Assembly (NCBI GenBank): GCA_902783375.1
Contig: CACZQN010000043.1
Span: 1-64,000, forward strand
Direction of reading: 5' to 3'
DNA length: 64,000 bases
DNA from: an uncultured Lachnospiraceae bacterium
Lineage (GTDB): Bacteria > Bacillota > Clostridia > Lachnospirales > Lachnospiraceae
Part shown: positions 8,291 through 16,295 of the stretch, piece after piece
How positions within the stretch are numbered: the first letter of the stretch is position 1
Layout of the letters: each line of letters opens with the position of its first letter
Position numbers and translations under genes: made by a program
Notes under the pieces: model-generated
Seen by the model: the letters and a program-made list of their open reading frames with translations, nothing else
What the model was told of the DNA's origin: nothing
The model's database searches: none

Positions 8291-9277
8291 ATGATTATCA
8301 GCAGCGGGCAGCGGACGGATATCCCTGCATTTTACAGTGAATGGTTTATGAACCGGATCCGGGAAGGCTATGTGATGGTCCGGAATCCGTTCTATCCGAT
8401 GCAGGTGACGAGGTACCGGCTGACACCGGATGTGGCGGATGTCCTGTCGTTCTGCACGAAGAATCCGGAACCCATGCTGCCGTATATCCGGGAGCTGAAA
8501 GAGCGCGGCTATGCCATGCACTGGTTTGTGACGATCACGTCCTACGGGAAGGAAATCGAACCGGGCGTGCCGGACAAAGCGCGTGTGATGGAGAGTACCA
8601 GGAAGCTGTCGGAACTGCTCGGGGACGCAGACGTCCCGGGCAGGAGAAGGACCGCCTGGCGCTATGATCCGATCCTGATTCTTGATCCGTATGACGTGGA
8701 TTATCATATTGAAACCTTCCGGAAGATGGCAGAGACACTTTCCGGTGCGGTGGATCAATGCGTGATCAGTTTCGTGGATCTGTACGAGAAGACCAGGCGG
8801 AATTTCCCGGAGGTCCGGCCGGTCAGACGGGAAGAGCGGATTGCCATCGGCAGGGCATTTGCAGAGATCGGGAAAGCGAACGGGATCACCGTGCGGTCCT
8901 GCTTCGAGGGGACAGAACTGGCGCCGTTCGGCGTGGACATCAGCGGCTGCTTTACAAAGGAAGTGCTTGAGAGAGCGGTCGGCTCGGAGCTTGCCGTGCC
9001 GAAGCGTGTCATGGCCAGGCAGACGACCGGGCAGGAGGTGGAACTTGGGAAGGGGTGCGACTGTGTCTTCGGGCATGATATCGGAGCCTACAATACCTGC
9101 ACTCATTTCTGCCGGTACTGCTACGCGAATTATGACAGGGAGACGGTCCTGAAGAATATCCGCCTGCATGATCCGGAGAGTCCCTTCCTGGTGGGAGGGC
9201 CGCTGCCCGGTGACGAGGTCCATGAGGCAAAGCAGGCACCCTACCGGACCGGACAGTACCAGCTGCCGTTTCTGTAG
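8291..9277 (+). CDS. DUF1848 family protein, probable iron-sulfur protein
   Basis: 328 residues. The start MIISSGQRTDIPAFYSEWF and the C-terminal cluster CDCVFGHDIGAYNTC with CRYCYAN identify DUF1848. The grouped cysteines near residues 255-276 look like an iron-sulfur site, and RYCYAN resembles radical-SAM-type clusters, although there is no N-terminal CxxxCxxC. The biochemical role is unknown. It follows the aminopeptidase by 16 bases, so it may share its transcript. Confidence 0.8.
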   Translation: MIISSGQRTDIPAFYSEWFMNRIREGYVMVRNPFYPMQVTRYRLTPDVADVLSFCTKNPEPMLPYIRELKERGYAMHWFVTITSYGKEIEPGVPDKARVMESTRKLSELLGDADVPGRRRTAWRYDPILILDPYDVDYHIETFRKMAETLSGAVDQCVISFVDLYEKTRRNFPEVRPVRREERIAIGRAFAEIGKANGITVRSCFEGTELAPFGVDISGCFTKEVLERAVGSELAVPKRVMARQTTGQEVELGKGCDCVFGHDIGAYNTCTHFCRYCYANYDRETVLKNIRLHDPESPFLVGGPLPGDEVHEAKQAPYRTGQYQLPFL

Positions 9278-9309
9278 AGCAGGATATATCATACGAACAG
9301 CATAGACTG

Positions 9310-9350
9310 ACAGCGTGTGAACATGAAAATGCACACGCTGTTTTATTTTT
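9310..9350 (+). terminator. Intrinsic terminator
   Basis: Inverted repeat ACAGCGTGT (9310-9318) / ACACGCTGT (9333-9341) followed by TTTATTTTT. It ends the DUF1848 transcript. Confidence 0.85.
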
Positions 9351-9353
9351 CTC

Positions 9354-9382
9354 TTGACAGAAAGAAATCTTGATGATATCAT
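9354..9382 (+). promoter_or_regulatory. Sigma-A promoter for the SPFH gene
   Basis: TTGACA (9354-9359), 17-base spacer, TATCAT (9377-9382), four bases after the terminator tail. AGAAAGGAA provides the ribosome binding site. Confidence 0.75.
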
Positions 9383-9434
9383 AATGATATCAGATCAATA
9401 GTCATTCGCCGGAATCGGCAGAAAGGAATGGAAA

Positions 9435-10463
9435 ATGACTGAGAGAGTATTAAGTGGAAAGAAGAATGGCATGCTGATGATGTTTCTGTTTATCCTGGCA
9501 TATCTTGCTGGCATCGCGCTGCTCTTTGCCGGTATTGCAAGACTGGGTGGTGTGGCGATCGCGGTCGGCGTTATCTGGGCGGCGCTCGGATGGATCCCGT
9601 TCCTCGGATTGAAAGTCCTCGGCCCGCAGGAAGCACTGGTTCTGACACTTTTCGGTAAGTACTATGGTACATTGAAGGATGCAGGTTTCTATTATGTGAA
9701 TCCTTTCTGTACGGCAGTGAATCCGGCTGCAGGGACAAGACTTCGCCAGTCCGGGGACGTGGATGGTGGAGAACCGAAGAGTGCGACTGCAGCTGCGATT
9801 ATGACGGCAAGCGGGATCCCGACATCCCAGTCTGTCCAGGAGATGACAAGAAAGAAGATCTCCCTGAAGGTCATGACCCTGAACAATGCCCGCCAGAAGA
9901 TCAATGACATCCTCGGCAACCCGGTGGAGATCGGAATCGCGGTTATGTGGAGGGTTGATGACACGGCAAAGGCAGTTTTCAATGTCGACAACTACAAGGA
10001 ATATCTTTCCCTGCAGTGTGATTCCGCACTTCGTGATATCGTGAGACTCTATCCTTACGATGTGGCAGAAGGCGTGGATACGACCGGTGACGGCCAGGCG
10101 GATGATGGTTCGCTGCGTGGCTCCTCGACGATCGTTGCAGAAAGAATCAAGAACCAGATTCAGGAGAAGGTTGCGGAGGCTGGCCTGACCATCCTCGATG
10201 CGAGAATTACCTATCTGGCCTATGCGCCGGAGATCGCTGCGGCGATGCTGCAGAGACAGCAGGCTTCCGCAGTTGTCGCGGCAAGAAAGCTGATCGTTGA
10301 CGGTGCTGTCGGCATGGTGGAGATGGCTCTTGACCGCCTGAATGAGAACCAGGTCGTGGAACTGGATGAAGAGCGGAAGGCTGCGATGGTCTCGAACCTC
10401 CTGGTTGTCCTCTGCGGGAATTCCGAGGCACAGCCGATCGTCAATACAGGCTCGCTGTACTGA
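9435..10463 (+). CDS. SPFH (Band 7/stomatin-like) membrane protein
   Basis: 342 residues. Two hydrophobic segments (about 12-33 and 37-56) are followed by GPQEALVLTLFGKYYGTLKDAGFYYVNPF, the opening of an SPFH domain, and by helices with ERIKNQIQEKVAEAGLTILDARI. SPFH proteins form membrane scaffolds. An unusual Ala/Ser-rich loop (about residues 105-135) interrupts the domain. The next gene is a small ribbon-helix-helix protein 34 bases away; that pairing occurs in related clostridia, but its purpose is not known to me. Confidence 0.88.
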   Translation: MTERVLSGKKNGMLMMFLFILAYLAGIALLFAGIARLGGVAIAVGVIWAALGWIPFLGLKVLGPQEALVLTLFGKYYGTLKDAGFYYVNPFCTAVNPAAGTRLRQSGDVDGGEPKSATAAAIMTASGIPTSQSVQEMTRKKISLKVMTLNNARQKINDILGNPVEIGIAVMWRVDDTAKAVFNVDNYKEYLSLQCDSALRDIVRLYPYDVAEGVDTTGDGQADDGSLRGSSTIVAERIKNQIQEKVAEAGLTILDARITYLAYAPEIAAAMLQRQQASAVVAARKLIVDGAVGMVEMALDRLNENQVVELDEERKAAMVSNLLVVLCGNSEAQPIVNTGSLY

Positions 10464-10497
10464 TGATGAACCGATTTGAATGTGAAAGGAGGCGGTG

Positions 10498-10692
10498 ATG
10501 GCAGAGAAGAAACAGGTTCCGCTGCGTCTGTCAGAGAAACTGTATAATGAGATCGCCGCCTGGGCAGAAGATGATTTCCGCTCGGTGAATGGACAAATCG
10601 AATATCTCCTGACAGAGTGTGTGAAACAGCGGAAGAAGAATGGAAAGTATGTCGGGGAAGAGATCGACAAGCCGATCGAACTTGATATCTGA
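10498..10692 (+). CDS. Arc-like ribbon-helix-helix protein
   Basis: 64 residues from ATG 10498, with AAAGGAGG five bases upstream (the GTG at 10495 is too close to it). QVPLRLSEKLYNEIAAWAEDDFRSVNGQIEYLLTECV matches the Arc/MetJ fold: one strand, then two helices with the SVNGQIE turn. It may bind DNA and regulate the SPFH operon, or act as an accessory to that membrane protein. No toxin gene lies beside it. Confidence 0.75.
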   Translation: MAEKKQVPLRLSEKLYNEIAAWAEDDFRSVNGQIEYLLTECVKQRKKNGKYVGEEIDKPIELDI

Positions 10693-10717
10693 AGATAAGG
10701 AAGAACAGATATAAATT

Positions 10718-10786
10718 GGCAGTGGGTACTCTGCTTGGACGCTGGTGCGCTTCGCTTACATGCGTCTACGCAGAGTACCCACTGCC
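10718..10786. terminator. Long perfect hairpin between convergent genes
   Basis: Inverted repeat of 17 bases, GGCAGTGGGTACTCTGC (10718-10734) and its exact complement (10770-10786), with a partly paired extension GGACGC/GCGTCT (10737-10742 / 10764-10769). It sits between the plus-strand RHH gene and the minus-strand esterase. Neither side has a strong U-run; AATTTATAT follows on the minus strand. It is probably a bidirectional terminator. The remaining bases to 10875 hold nothing recognisable. Confidence 0.55.
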
Positions 10787-10875
10787 ACTCTTTGCTGGTA
10801 ATGTTCAGGGACGACAATCTTCAGATCTTCAGGAGTTCGACTCTGCCGGACTCTCACTGCCAGCTGCACTTGTTT

Positions 10876-11676
10876 TCAACTCTCCTGGATCCAGTCAAGG
10901 ACTCTCTGGATCCACTGGTCCCAGAATTCCCAGGTGTGTCCGCCGGAACCCTCTTCGTAGGTGAGGTCAGCACCGGCACCGGTCAGGTAGGCGCGGGCGG
11001 ACTGGTTGGCCTGATAGAGGAAGTCCTCTGTGCCGACTGCCTGGAACAGCTTCGGAATCGTGCAGCCTTCTGCTTTCCGCTTGTCGTAGAGGGCGAAGAG
11101 ATCGCTGTCGCTTCCCCTGAGTTTCGTCAGATCGCCGAAACAGTTATCCCACATGTTGCCCTCTGCGCGGTTTTCGTGAGAGACAGCCATGATCGCAGCG
11201 ATATCGACGGCGCCGGAGAGGCTCGCTGCCTTCGCGTAGAGATCCGGTCTGGAGAGTGCCAGATACCAGGCGCCATAGCCGCCCATGGAGAGACCGGCGA
11301 TGAAGGTCTTCTCGCGGTCTTTTGTCACCGGGAAGACGCTCTTGATAAAATGCGGCAGTTCTTCCGTAAAGAACGTCTTGTATGCCAGGCCGTGCGGGAG
11401 ATCCTGGTAAAAGGAGTTCTCTGCAGAACACATCACAACAGCGATGCCGTGCGCGTTGGCATAGCGCTCGATGCTGCTGTAGCGGAGCCAGCTGAAGGCA
11501 TCGCCGAAGGCACCATGCAGCAGGTAGAGCACCGGAACACCTTCATCGTACAGATACGGTGCCTTGGTTCCCATATCGGTGTAGGCCTCGCCGGAGGCGG
11601 GTGTCGGGATGATGACATTCAGAGTGATGTTGCTCTTCAGTGCGAAACTGAAGTAGTGTGTTTCAAATAAAGCCAT
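10876..11676 (-). CDS. Esterase (alpha/beta hydrolase, esterase D/tributyrin esterase type)
   Basis: 266 residues without a signal peptide. VPVLYLLHGAFGDAFSW is the oxyanion region, FIAGLSMGGYGAW the nucleophile elbow (Ser), GTEDFLY the probable acid and GSGGHTWEFWDQW the histidine. It follows the GH31 gene on the same strand with a 36-base gap and a GGAGGAAAC ribosome binding site. The pair suggests trimming of acylated oligosaccharides, which is inference. Confidence 0.88.
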   Translation of the reverse strand: MALFETHYFSFALKSNITLNVIIPTPASGEAYTDMGTKAPYLYDEGVPVLYLLHGAFGDAFSWLRYSSIERYANAHGIAVVMCSAENSFYQDLPHGLAYKTFFTEELPHFIKSVFPVTKDREKTFIAGLSMGGYGAWYLALSRPDLYAKAASLSGAVDIAAIMAVSHENRAEGNMWDNCFGDLTKLRGSDSDLFALYDKRKAEGCTIPKLFQAVGTEDFLYQANQSARAYLTGAGADLTYEEGSGGHTWEFWDQWIQRVLDWIQES

Positions 11677-11712
11677 TTCTGTTTCCTCCTTGTTATGCGT
11701 GCGTTGTATCGA

Positions 11713-14268
11713 TTATACATTCAGCAGGTCATTTTCTGCAAATGATACGATGATTTCGTAGTCCTGCTTCGGATTCGGGTATTTCACCAGAACGGAACGA
11801 AGCCGGTTGGAATAATACCAGCCGCAGTCGGCTTCTTCGTAGCGCTTCCGGTGCAGAAAATGAGGTAGTTCCACACTGCCGGCCTTGCCGGAATCGGCTG
11901 CCTGCCAGAGCGTGACGAAGTACGGAGCATTTTCCGGATGCACGATGTCGAGTTCGATCTGACGGGCTTCGGCCGGATAATCACCGAAACTTTCAAAGCT
12001 GATATGGACGGCGTGGTCCTCACGGCCGTGGTCGGAAAGAACGGTGATTTCGGTCGTCCGGTAACTGCCCTCGAGGTAGCCGTTGGAACAGCCGTCATCA
12101 TTATAATAGGTGAAGGAACTGTCTGTGTCCGGAACGATGATCAGGTGGAGATCGGTGACCGGATCGGTCATGTGCGGAACCAGCTCCTCGCTGAGTGCAC
12201 CGTTCAGCGGCAGGATTGCCCCGGACACCAGGAAAAGCGGAATGGAACCGAGGCCGACCGGAATGTCGATGGTCTGTCCGCCCGCATACCGGGTTCTGGT
12301 GTGGTAATCATAGAAGGCCACATTGCCGTCCGAATCCTGCGGGAGATAGACCGTCCTGGTCTTTGCACCTTTTTCGAGGACATTCGCCACCAGGAGCGCA
12401 TCCCCGAGCAGGAAATCCGTCCCTTCCTGATAGGTCTGCGGATCGTTCTGGAACGCCATAAACAGCGGCTCCATGAGCGGCAGGCCCGTCTCGTGTGCCC
12501 GGTTCATCAGGGAATAGAGGTACGGGGCGAGGGTATAGCGGAAGCGGATGGCATCCCGGATCTGCTCTTTCACATCCGAGTACATCCACGGCTCCGTTAC
12601 GGTGTTGTCCGTGTTGGTAGAGTGGATCGAGAACCGCGGCATGAAGATGCCGTGCTGCACCCAGCGGAGCAGCAGTTCTGCATCCGGGGCAGGTCCGTAG
12701 AAACCACCGACATCGCTGCCGATATTGGCCACGCCGGAAAGGCCGAGCCCCAGCATCGTCGCGATATTTGCCCGGAGCGTCTTCCAGGCGGTCCGGTTGT
12801 CGCCGGTCCAGACCTGCGCGTAGCGCTGGATGCCGGCATGGCCTGCGCGGCAGACCGAGAACGGCCGCTGATCCGGGTCTGTTTCAAGGGTTGCTTCATT
12901 GGACAGCTTGCACATGAGGTTCGCCATGACCGGTTTCAGTTCACCAATCGTGCCGCCGTGTCCCTCAAAGGAAACTTCACCGTCCAGATCGACGATGCTG
13001 TCGTATTCACAATTGTCATTCCAGATGGAGCGGCAGCCGTAATCAAACAGTGCCCGCTTCAGATAATCCTTCCAGTAGCTGCGCGTCTCGGCATCGGTAA
13101 AGTCCACAAAGTATCCGGGACCGCCCCACCAGGTGCCGGAGGCGGGGATGAACATCCCTTTCTTCTCCATCTCATCGAGCAGCGGGTGCTCGAACAGGAA
13201 ACCGGGCTTGACATTTGCCGAGACAAGGATGCCGCGGGCCTCCATCTCAGAGAAGAAGGAAGCTGGATCCGGGAAGCGATCATCATTCCAGGTAAAGGTG
13301 CAGCGCTTCAGGCCGGCCCTGGTCGGGATGTTGCAGTAACCGGAGGAGAGCTGGAAGCCGTCCATCGGAATGCCTTCTTCTGCCGCTGTGTCGGCAAAGT
13401 CGAGGATCGCCTGATCGCAGTCTTTCGGCAGTTCCGGATAATACATGGAAGAACCGAGATAGCCGAGCGCGGCCTTCGGCAGCATGGCCGAGGTGCCGGT
13501 GAGCCAGGTGTAGCGGGTGATGACATCCCTGACAAGCGGACCTGCGATCAGGAAGAGATCGATGTCCCCGGCATCGGTGCTGTAGGTCGAGTAGCGGTGC
13601 CAGTAATTCCTGCGCTCCCTGCCCATGTCAAAGGAGCAGGCAGCGGTCCCGTGATAGAAATACCCGACAGCCTTTTTCGTCTTCTCGGACAATTTGATAT
13701 AGAAAGGAATGTGCTTGTACATCCCGTCGGTATGTTCCGGGTCGTAGCCCATCGCATCGCCGCAGACCATCCGGAGATAGCTGTCCTTATGATCGATCGG
13801 TCCGGATTTTTCGCCGAAGCCGTAGTAGTGGTCATCCTCTTCGAGGCGGGAGGTGTGCATCCGCCGCTCGTTCGGATCTTCGCGGAAGGACAGACCCGGG
13901 ATATCTTCATGCAGAAGGACTCCTTCCTGGTCGCGGACGGAGATCATGAAAGGATTCCGTGCGATGGTGACGGTCAGTTTCCTGCCGCGGATCACCCACC
14001 CGCCGCTTGCCAGTCCGTCTGCCTCTGTCAGGGACGAGAAAGCAGGGCGGACGAATTCCCGCTCCCCGGCGAAAAGGGAATCGGTCCGGGAGCGCCATGC
14101 TGTGCGGATGAGGGAATAGCTGGCTTCATCAAAATCATCATCGAATCCGGCGCGGATCCGGAGAATCTCATCGGTCATAAACCAGAGCCGGATCGGGCAG
14201 CCGTCGGTCAGGATCTCGTAGTAGGAACCGCAGTCACGGACAGCCTGGGCATTGTTGCAGATGCGCAT
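11713..14268 (-). CDS. Glycoside hydrolase family 31 (alpha-glucosidase-like)
   Basis: 851 residues, no signal peptide. The nucleophile motif is IWNDNCEYD (Asp418) and the acid/base is in VWTGDN (Asp490). GVANIGSDVGGFYG and MPRFSIHS are the later GH31 blocks. A Cys follows WNDN where classical alpha-glucosidases have Met-Asn-Glu-Pro, so it belongs to a side branch and specificity (glucosidase, transglucosidase or xylosidase) is open. It acts on intracellular oligosaccharides. Ribosome binding site GGAGG on the minus strand. Confidence 0.88.
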   Translation of the reverse strand: MRICNNAQAVRDCGSYYEILTDGCPIRLWFMTDEILRIRAGFDDDFDEASYSLIRTAWRSRTDSLFAGEREFVRPAFSSLTEADGLASGGWVIRGRKLTVTIARNPFMISVRDQEGVLLHEDIPGLSFREDPNERRMHTSRLEEDDHYYGFGEKSGPIDHKDSYLRMVCGDAMGYDPEHTDGMYKHIPFYIKLSEKTKKAVGYFYHGTAACSFDMGRERRNYWHRYSTYSTDAGDIDLFLIAGPLVRDVITRYTWLTGTSAMLPKAALGYLGSSMYYPELPKDCDQAILDFADTAAEEGIPMDGFQLSSGYCNIPTRAGLKRCTFTWNDDRFPDPASFFSEMEARGILVSANVKPGFLFEHPLLDEMEKKGMFIPASGTWWGGPGYFVDFTDAETRSYWKDYLKRALFDYGCRSIWNDNCEYDSIVDLDGEVSFEGHGGTIGELKPVMANLMCKLSNEATLETDPDQRPFSVCRAGHAGIQRYAQVWTGDNRTAWKTLRANIATMLGLGLSGVANIGSDVGGFYGPAPDAELLLRWVQHGIFMPRFSIHSTNTDNTVTEPWMYSDVKEQIRDAIRFRYTLAPYLYSLMNRAHETGLPLMEPLFMAFQNDPQTYQEGTDFLLGDALLVANVLEKGAKTRTVYLPQDSDGNVAFYDYHTRTRYAGGQTIDIPVGLGSIPLFLVSGAILPLNGALSEELVPHMTDPVTDLHLIIVPDTDSSFTYYNDDGCSNGYLEGSYRTTEITVLSDHGREDHAVHISFESFGDYPAEARQIELDIVHPENAPYFVTLWQAADSGKAGSVELPHFLHRKRYEEADCGWYYSNRLRSVLVKYPNPKQDYEIIVSFAENDLLNV

Positions 14269-14341
14269 GGAACAGCCTCCTTCATTGATGGAAAGTCAAG
14301 GTCAGGACCCGGATTCTGGTCGGCCCTGAACAGTTATGTTC

Positions 14342-14370
14342 ATTGTAGCATTGGGGTATGGGAATGTCTA
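14342..14370 (-). promoter_or_regulatory. Promoter for the GH31-esterase operon
   Basis: On the minus strand, TAGACA (14370-14365), 17-base spacer, TACAAT (14347-14342), about 70 bases before the GH31 start. No obvious operator palindrome was seen. Confidence 0.6.
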
Positions 14371-14432
14371 TGAAATTCCGGACAAAGAACTTGTAGAATT
14401 CTTATGAGTCGCAGGATTGCCTGAAATTGCGC

Positions 14433-14462
14433 TTGACATTTACACATTTCCGGTGGTATGAT
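14433..14462 (+). promoter_or_regulatory. Promoter for rpsF-ssb-rpsR
   Basis: TTGACA (14433-14438), 18-base spacer, TATGAT (14457-14462), leaving a leader of about 95 bases before rpsF. Confidence 0.7.
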
Positions 14463-14489
14463 GTTGATTCGTGATATGCTACTTTATTC

Positions 14490-14545
14490 CTTGCTCTTCC
14501 CGGGCGGACGCTCGTCAGTCCCAGGCGGAAGGGCCAGAAAGACCG
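14490..14545 (+). promoter_or_regulatory. Structured rpsF leader, possible S6:S18 autoregulatory element
   Basis: The leader can fold CTTCC (14496-14500) with GGAAG (14527-14531), inside which GGG/CCC and GAC/GTC pair around a GCTC loop, with an asymmetric internal loop. Many bacteria control rpsF operons through an S6:S18-binding hairpin with a CCG in an internal loop. I cannot align this to the consensus with certainty. Confidence 0.35.
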
Positions 14546-14564
14546 AAAGGAGGTACCGACAGCT

Positions 14565-14852
14565 ATGAACAAATATGAACTGTGTTTGGTTGTCAGTGCA
14601 AAAATCGAAGATGATGCAAGAGCAGCGCTCGTTGAGAACGTGAAGGGCATCATCGCACGTTTTGGCGGAACAGTTACGGAAGTAGAGGACTGGGGCAAGA
14701 AGAGACTGGCCTACGAGATCGAGAAGGGTCACGAGGGCTTCTATTATTTCCTCCAGTTTGATGCTGATTCTACAGCTCCGGCTGAGGTGGAAAGCCGTCT
14801 CCGCATTATGGAAAACGTACTGAGATTTTTATGCATTAGACGAGAGGCATAA
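14565..14852 (+). CDS. rpsF: Ribosomal protein bS6
   Basis: 95 residues, normal length. MNKYELCLVVSAKIEDDAR, the VEDWGKKRLAYEIEKGHEGFYYFLQF core and the ENVLRFLCIRREA tail are typical bS6. AAAGGAGG precedes the ATG. It binds 16S rRNA with S18 in the platform of the small subunit and heads the conserved rpsF-ssb-rpsR operon. Confidence 0.97.
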   Translation: MNKYELCLVVSAKIEDDARAALVENVKGIIARFGGTVTEVEDWGKKRLAYEIEKGHEGFYYFLQFDADSTAPAEVESRLRIMENVLRFLCIRREA

Positions 14853-14869
14853 GAAGGAGGTTTTCCTTT

Positions 14870-15385
14870 ATGAACAAAGTCATCATGATGGGTCGTCTGA
14901 CCCGTGATCCTGAGGTACGTTATGGTCAGGGAGACCAGAGCTCGACAGTAGCAAGGTTTTCCCTTGCAGTTGACAGAAGATTCCGCAGACAGGGCGAAGA
15001 GAATCAGACCGATTTCTTCAACTGCACTGCATTTGGCAGACAGGCGGAATTCGTCGAGAAGTATCTCAAGCAGGGCACCAAGATCCTGCTGACCGGCCGT
15101 ATTCAGAATGATAACTATACGAACCGGGAAGGCCAGAAGGTCTACAGTGTCCAGATTATCGCTGAAGAGATCGAGTTTGCGGAAAGCAAGAATGCATCCC
15201 AGGGCAGCGGTGCAGGAAACTATGGCGGTGGCTACAGCGCACCGGCACAGAGTTATCCTTCATCCGCACCGGCCGGAGCACCTTTCCAGCAGCCGGATCC
15301 GGCGAGCGCAGCAGTCCCGGCGAACGGTCCGGACGGATTCATGAATCTGCCGGATGGGATCGATGAGGAGCTGCCATTCAATTAA
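14870..15385 (+). CDS. ssb: Single-stranded DNA-binding protein
   Basis: 171 residues. An OB fold (MNKVIMMGRLTRDPEVRYGQGDQ, FFNCTAFGRQAEFVEKYLKQGTKILLTGRI) is followed by a flexible Gly/Ser/Pro/Ala-rich linker (about 112-160) and the acidic tip DEELPFN that docks partner repair and replication proteins. It lies between rpsF and rpsR with AAGGAGG upstream. Confidence 0.97.
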   Translation: MNKVIMMGRLTRDPEVRYGQGDQSSTVARFSLAVDRRFRRQGEENQTDFFNCTAFGRQAEFVEKYLKQGTKILLTGRIQNDNYTNREGQKVYSVQIIAEEIEFAESKNASQGSGAGNYGGGYSAPAQSYPSSAPAGAPFQQPDPASAAVPANGPDGFMNLPDGIDEELPFN

Positions 15386-15413
15386 GACAGAATCTGACAG
15401 GAGGTAAATCAGC

Positions 15414-15689
15414 ATGCCGAATACAAACGAAGCACCGAAGAGGGAAGAGAGAACTGATGCACCACGCAGAAGAACGACACACAGAAAGAGAAAAGTGTGC
15501 ATTTTCTGTGAGGATGCGAACAACGTGATCGATTACAAGAACGCAGCACTGCTCCGGAAGTTCATTTCCGAGAGAGGCAAGATTCTTCCGAGAAGAATCA
15601 CCGGCACCTGCGCAAGACATCAGAGAGCGCTGACCACAGAGATCAAGCGCGCACGTCACGTAGCAATCCTTCCGTTTACAGAGGATTGA
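15414..15689 (+). CDS. rpsR: Ribosomal protein bS18, cysteine-containing form
   Basis: 91 residues. [46 protein letters not shown] is the bS18 core. The CxxC plus a later Cys and His (TCARH) make this the zinc-binding C+ form. The N-terminal extension ([20 protein letters not shown]) is charged and probably disordered. It is the last gene of the operon, closed by a strong terminator. Confidence 0.97.
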   Translation: MPNTNEAPKREERTDAPRRRTTHRKRKVCIFCEDANNVIDYKNAALLRKFISERGKILPRRITGTCARHQRALTTEIKRARHVAILPFTED

Positions 15690-15701
15690 TCAGAACATTC
15701 C

Positions 15702-15731
15702 GCCCCGGGGTAATCCCCGGGGCTTTTTTTG
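15702..15731 (+). terminator. Intrinsic terminator of the rpsF operon
   Basis: GCCCCGGGG (15702-15710), TAAT loop, CCCCGGGGC (15715-15723), then seven T. Confidence 0.95.
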
Positions 15732-16217
15732 TTTTTCTGCCGGCGTCTGGGAGGCGGCGGATAAAGTCAATGTCATAACTTGTTGATCTGAATTGCTCTT
15801 TCTGGCTTTTCAGGCATCGTTTTTTGCTCTGCAATTTTATGCTCGTTGACCGAAAGAAGACTTTAATGCTTGTCAGGTCATCTTTTTGACTTCCTGATTT
15901 TTCCATTCAAGAAGATTAAACTGGTTTCTATGCTGGATTTAAGGAGAATAGTTTAAAAGGCGATGACCGAGATGAGGCTGATTGCCATTCAGGGCAACAC
16001 CCCTTCTGAAATCGGTCTGATTCTGTTGACCTGGATCGGCAAAAAGGCCGAATCGGTGAAAACCCGCCAAATTTTGAAGGCGCCAAACCTGGCGCGGAGG
16101 AGCATCATGAAAGGAAAACAGTGCCAGGAAGCTTTAAACCTGGCCTGGCGGAGCATCATGAAAGAAAAACAGTGCCACATCATCTATTTGAGAAGAATTC
16201 CCATTTAGGAAAAGAGT
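15732..16217. other. Long low-GC stretch without a convincing gene
   Basis: Markedly richer in A and T than the flanks. A short open frame at 15963-16208 (81 codons, MTEMRLIAIQG...) lacks a good ribosome binding site, and nearly half of it is the 51-base-period repeat described separately; I do not accept it as a gene. A weak hairpin (TCAGG...CCTGA followed by TTTTT, about 15876-15902) is present. It may be the remains of a mobile element. Confidence 0.4.
16085..16177 (+). repeat. Two-copy tandem repeat, 42-base units at 51-base period
   Basis: Copy 1 is 16085-16126 and copy 2 is 16136-16177, differing at four of 42 positions. Each unit runs from AAACCTGGC through GGAGCATCATGAAAG to AACAGTGCCA and contains a ribosome-binding-site-like GGAG followed by ATG. 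A nine-base segment separates the copies. Confidence 0.8.
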
Positions 16218-16219
16218 TG

Positions 16220-16248
16220 TTGACAAGTTAGACAAACCTAACTAGAAT
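16220..16248 (+). promoter_or_regulatory. Promoter with DtxR-like palindrome in the spacer
   Basis: TTGACA (16220-16225), 17-base spacer, TAGAAT (16243-16248). The spacer is almost filled by AGTTAG (16226-16231) - N6 - CTAACT (16238-16243), and another GTTAG half-site follows at 16260-16264. Repeats built from TTAG and CTAA are characteristic of DtxR/IdeR-type metal repressors, so iron-dependent control is plausible. Confidence 0.6.
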
Positions 16249-16295
16249 ATTGCAGGAAGGTTAGCTAAGACTAATTTCTTGATGGGAGGGTTCTG

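Noticed and set aside
10716..10964. Short plus-strand frame across the hairpin region
   Set aside because: Its sequence is the hairpin itself plus antisense of the esterase gene; no ribosome binding site.
11938..14373. Open frame of over 800 codons on the plus strand opposite the GH31 gene
   Set aside because: It is a shadow of the GC-rich codon pattern of the minus-strand gene, which has intact catalytic motifs; the antisense product shows no family motifs and there is no ribosome binding site.
16085..16177. CRISPR array
   Set aside because: Only two units, the repeat is 42 bases with a nine-base gap, and no cas genes are present.
15963..16208. Small protein-coding gene in the low-GC stretch
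   Set aside because: No good ribosome binding site, and much of the frame is made of the tandem repeat; no family resemblance.
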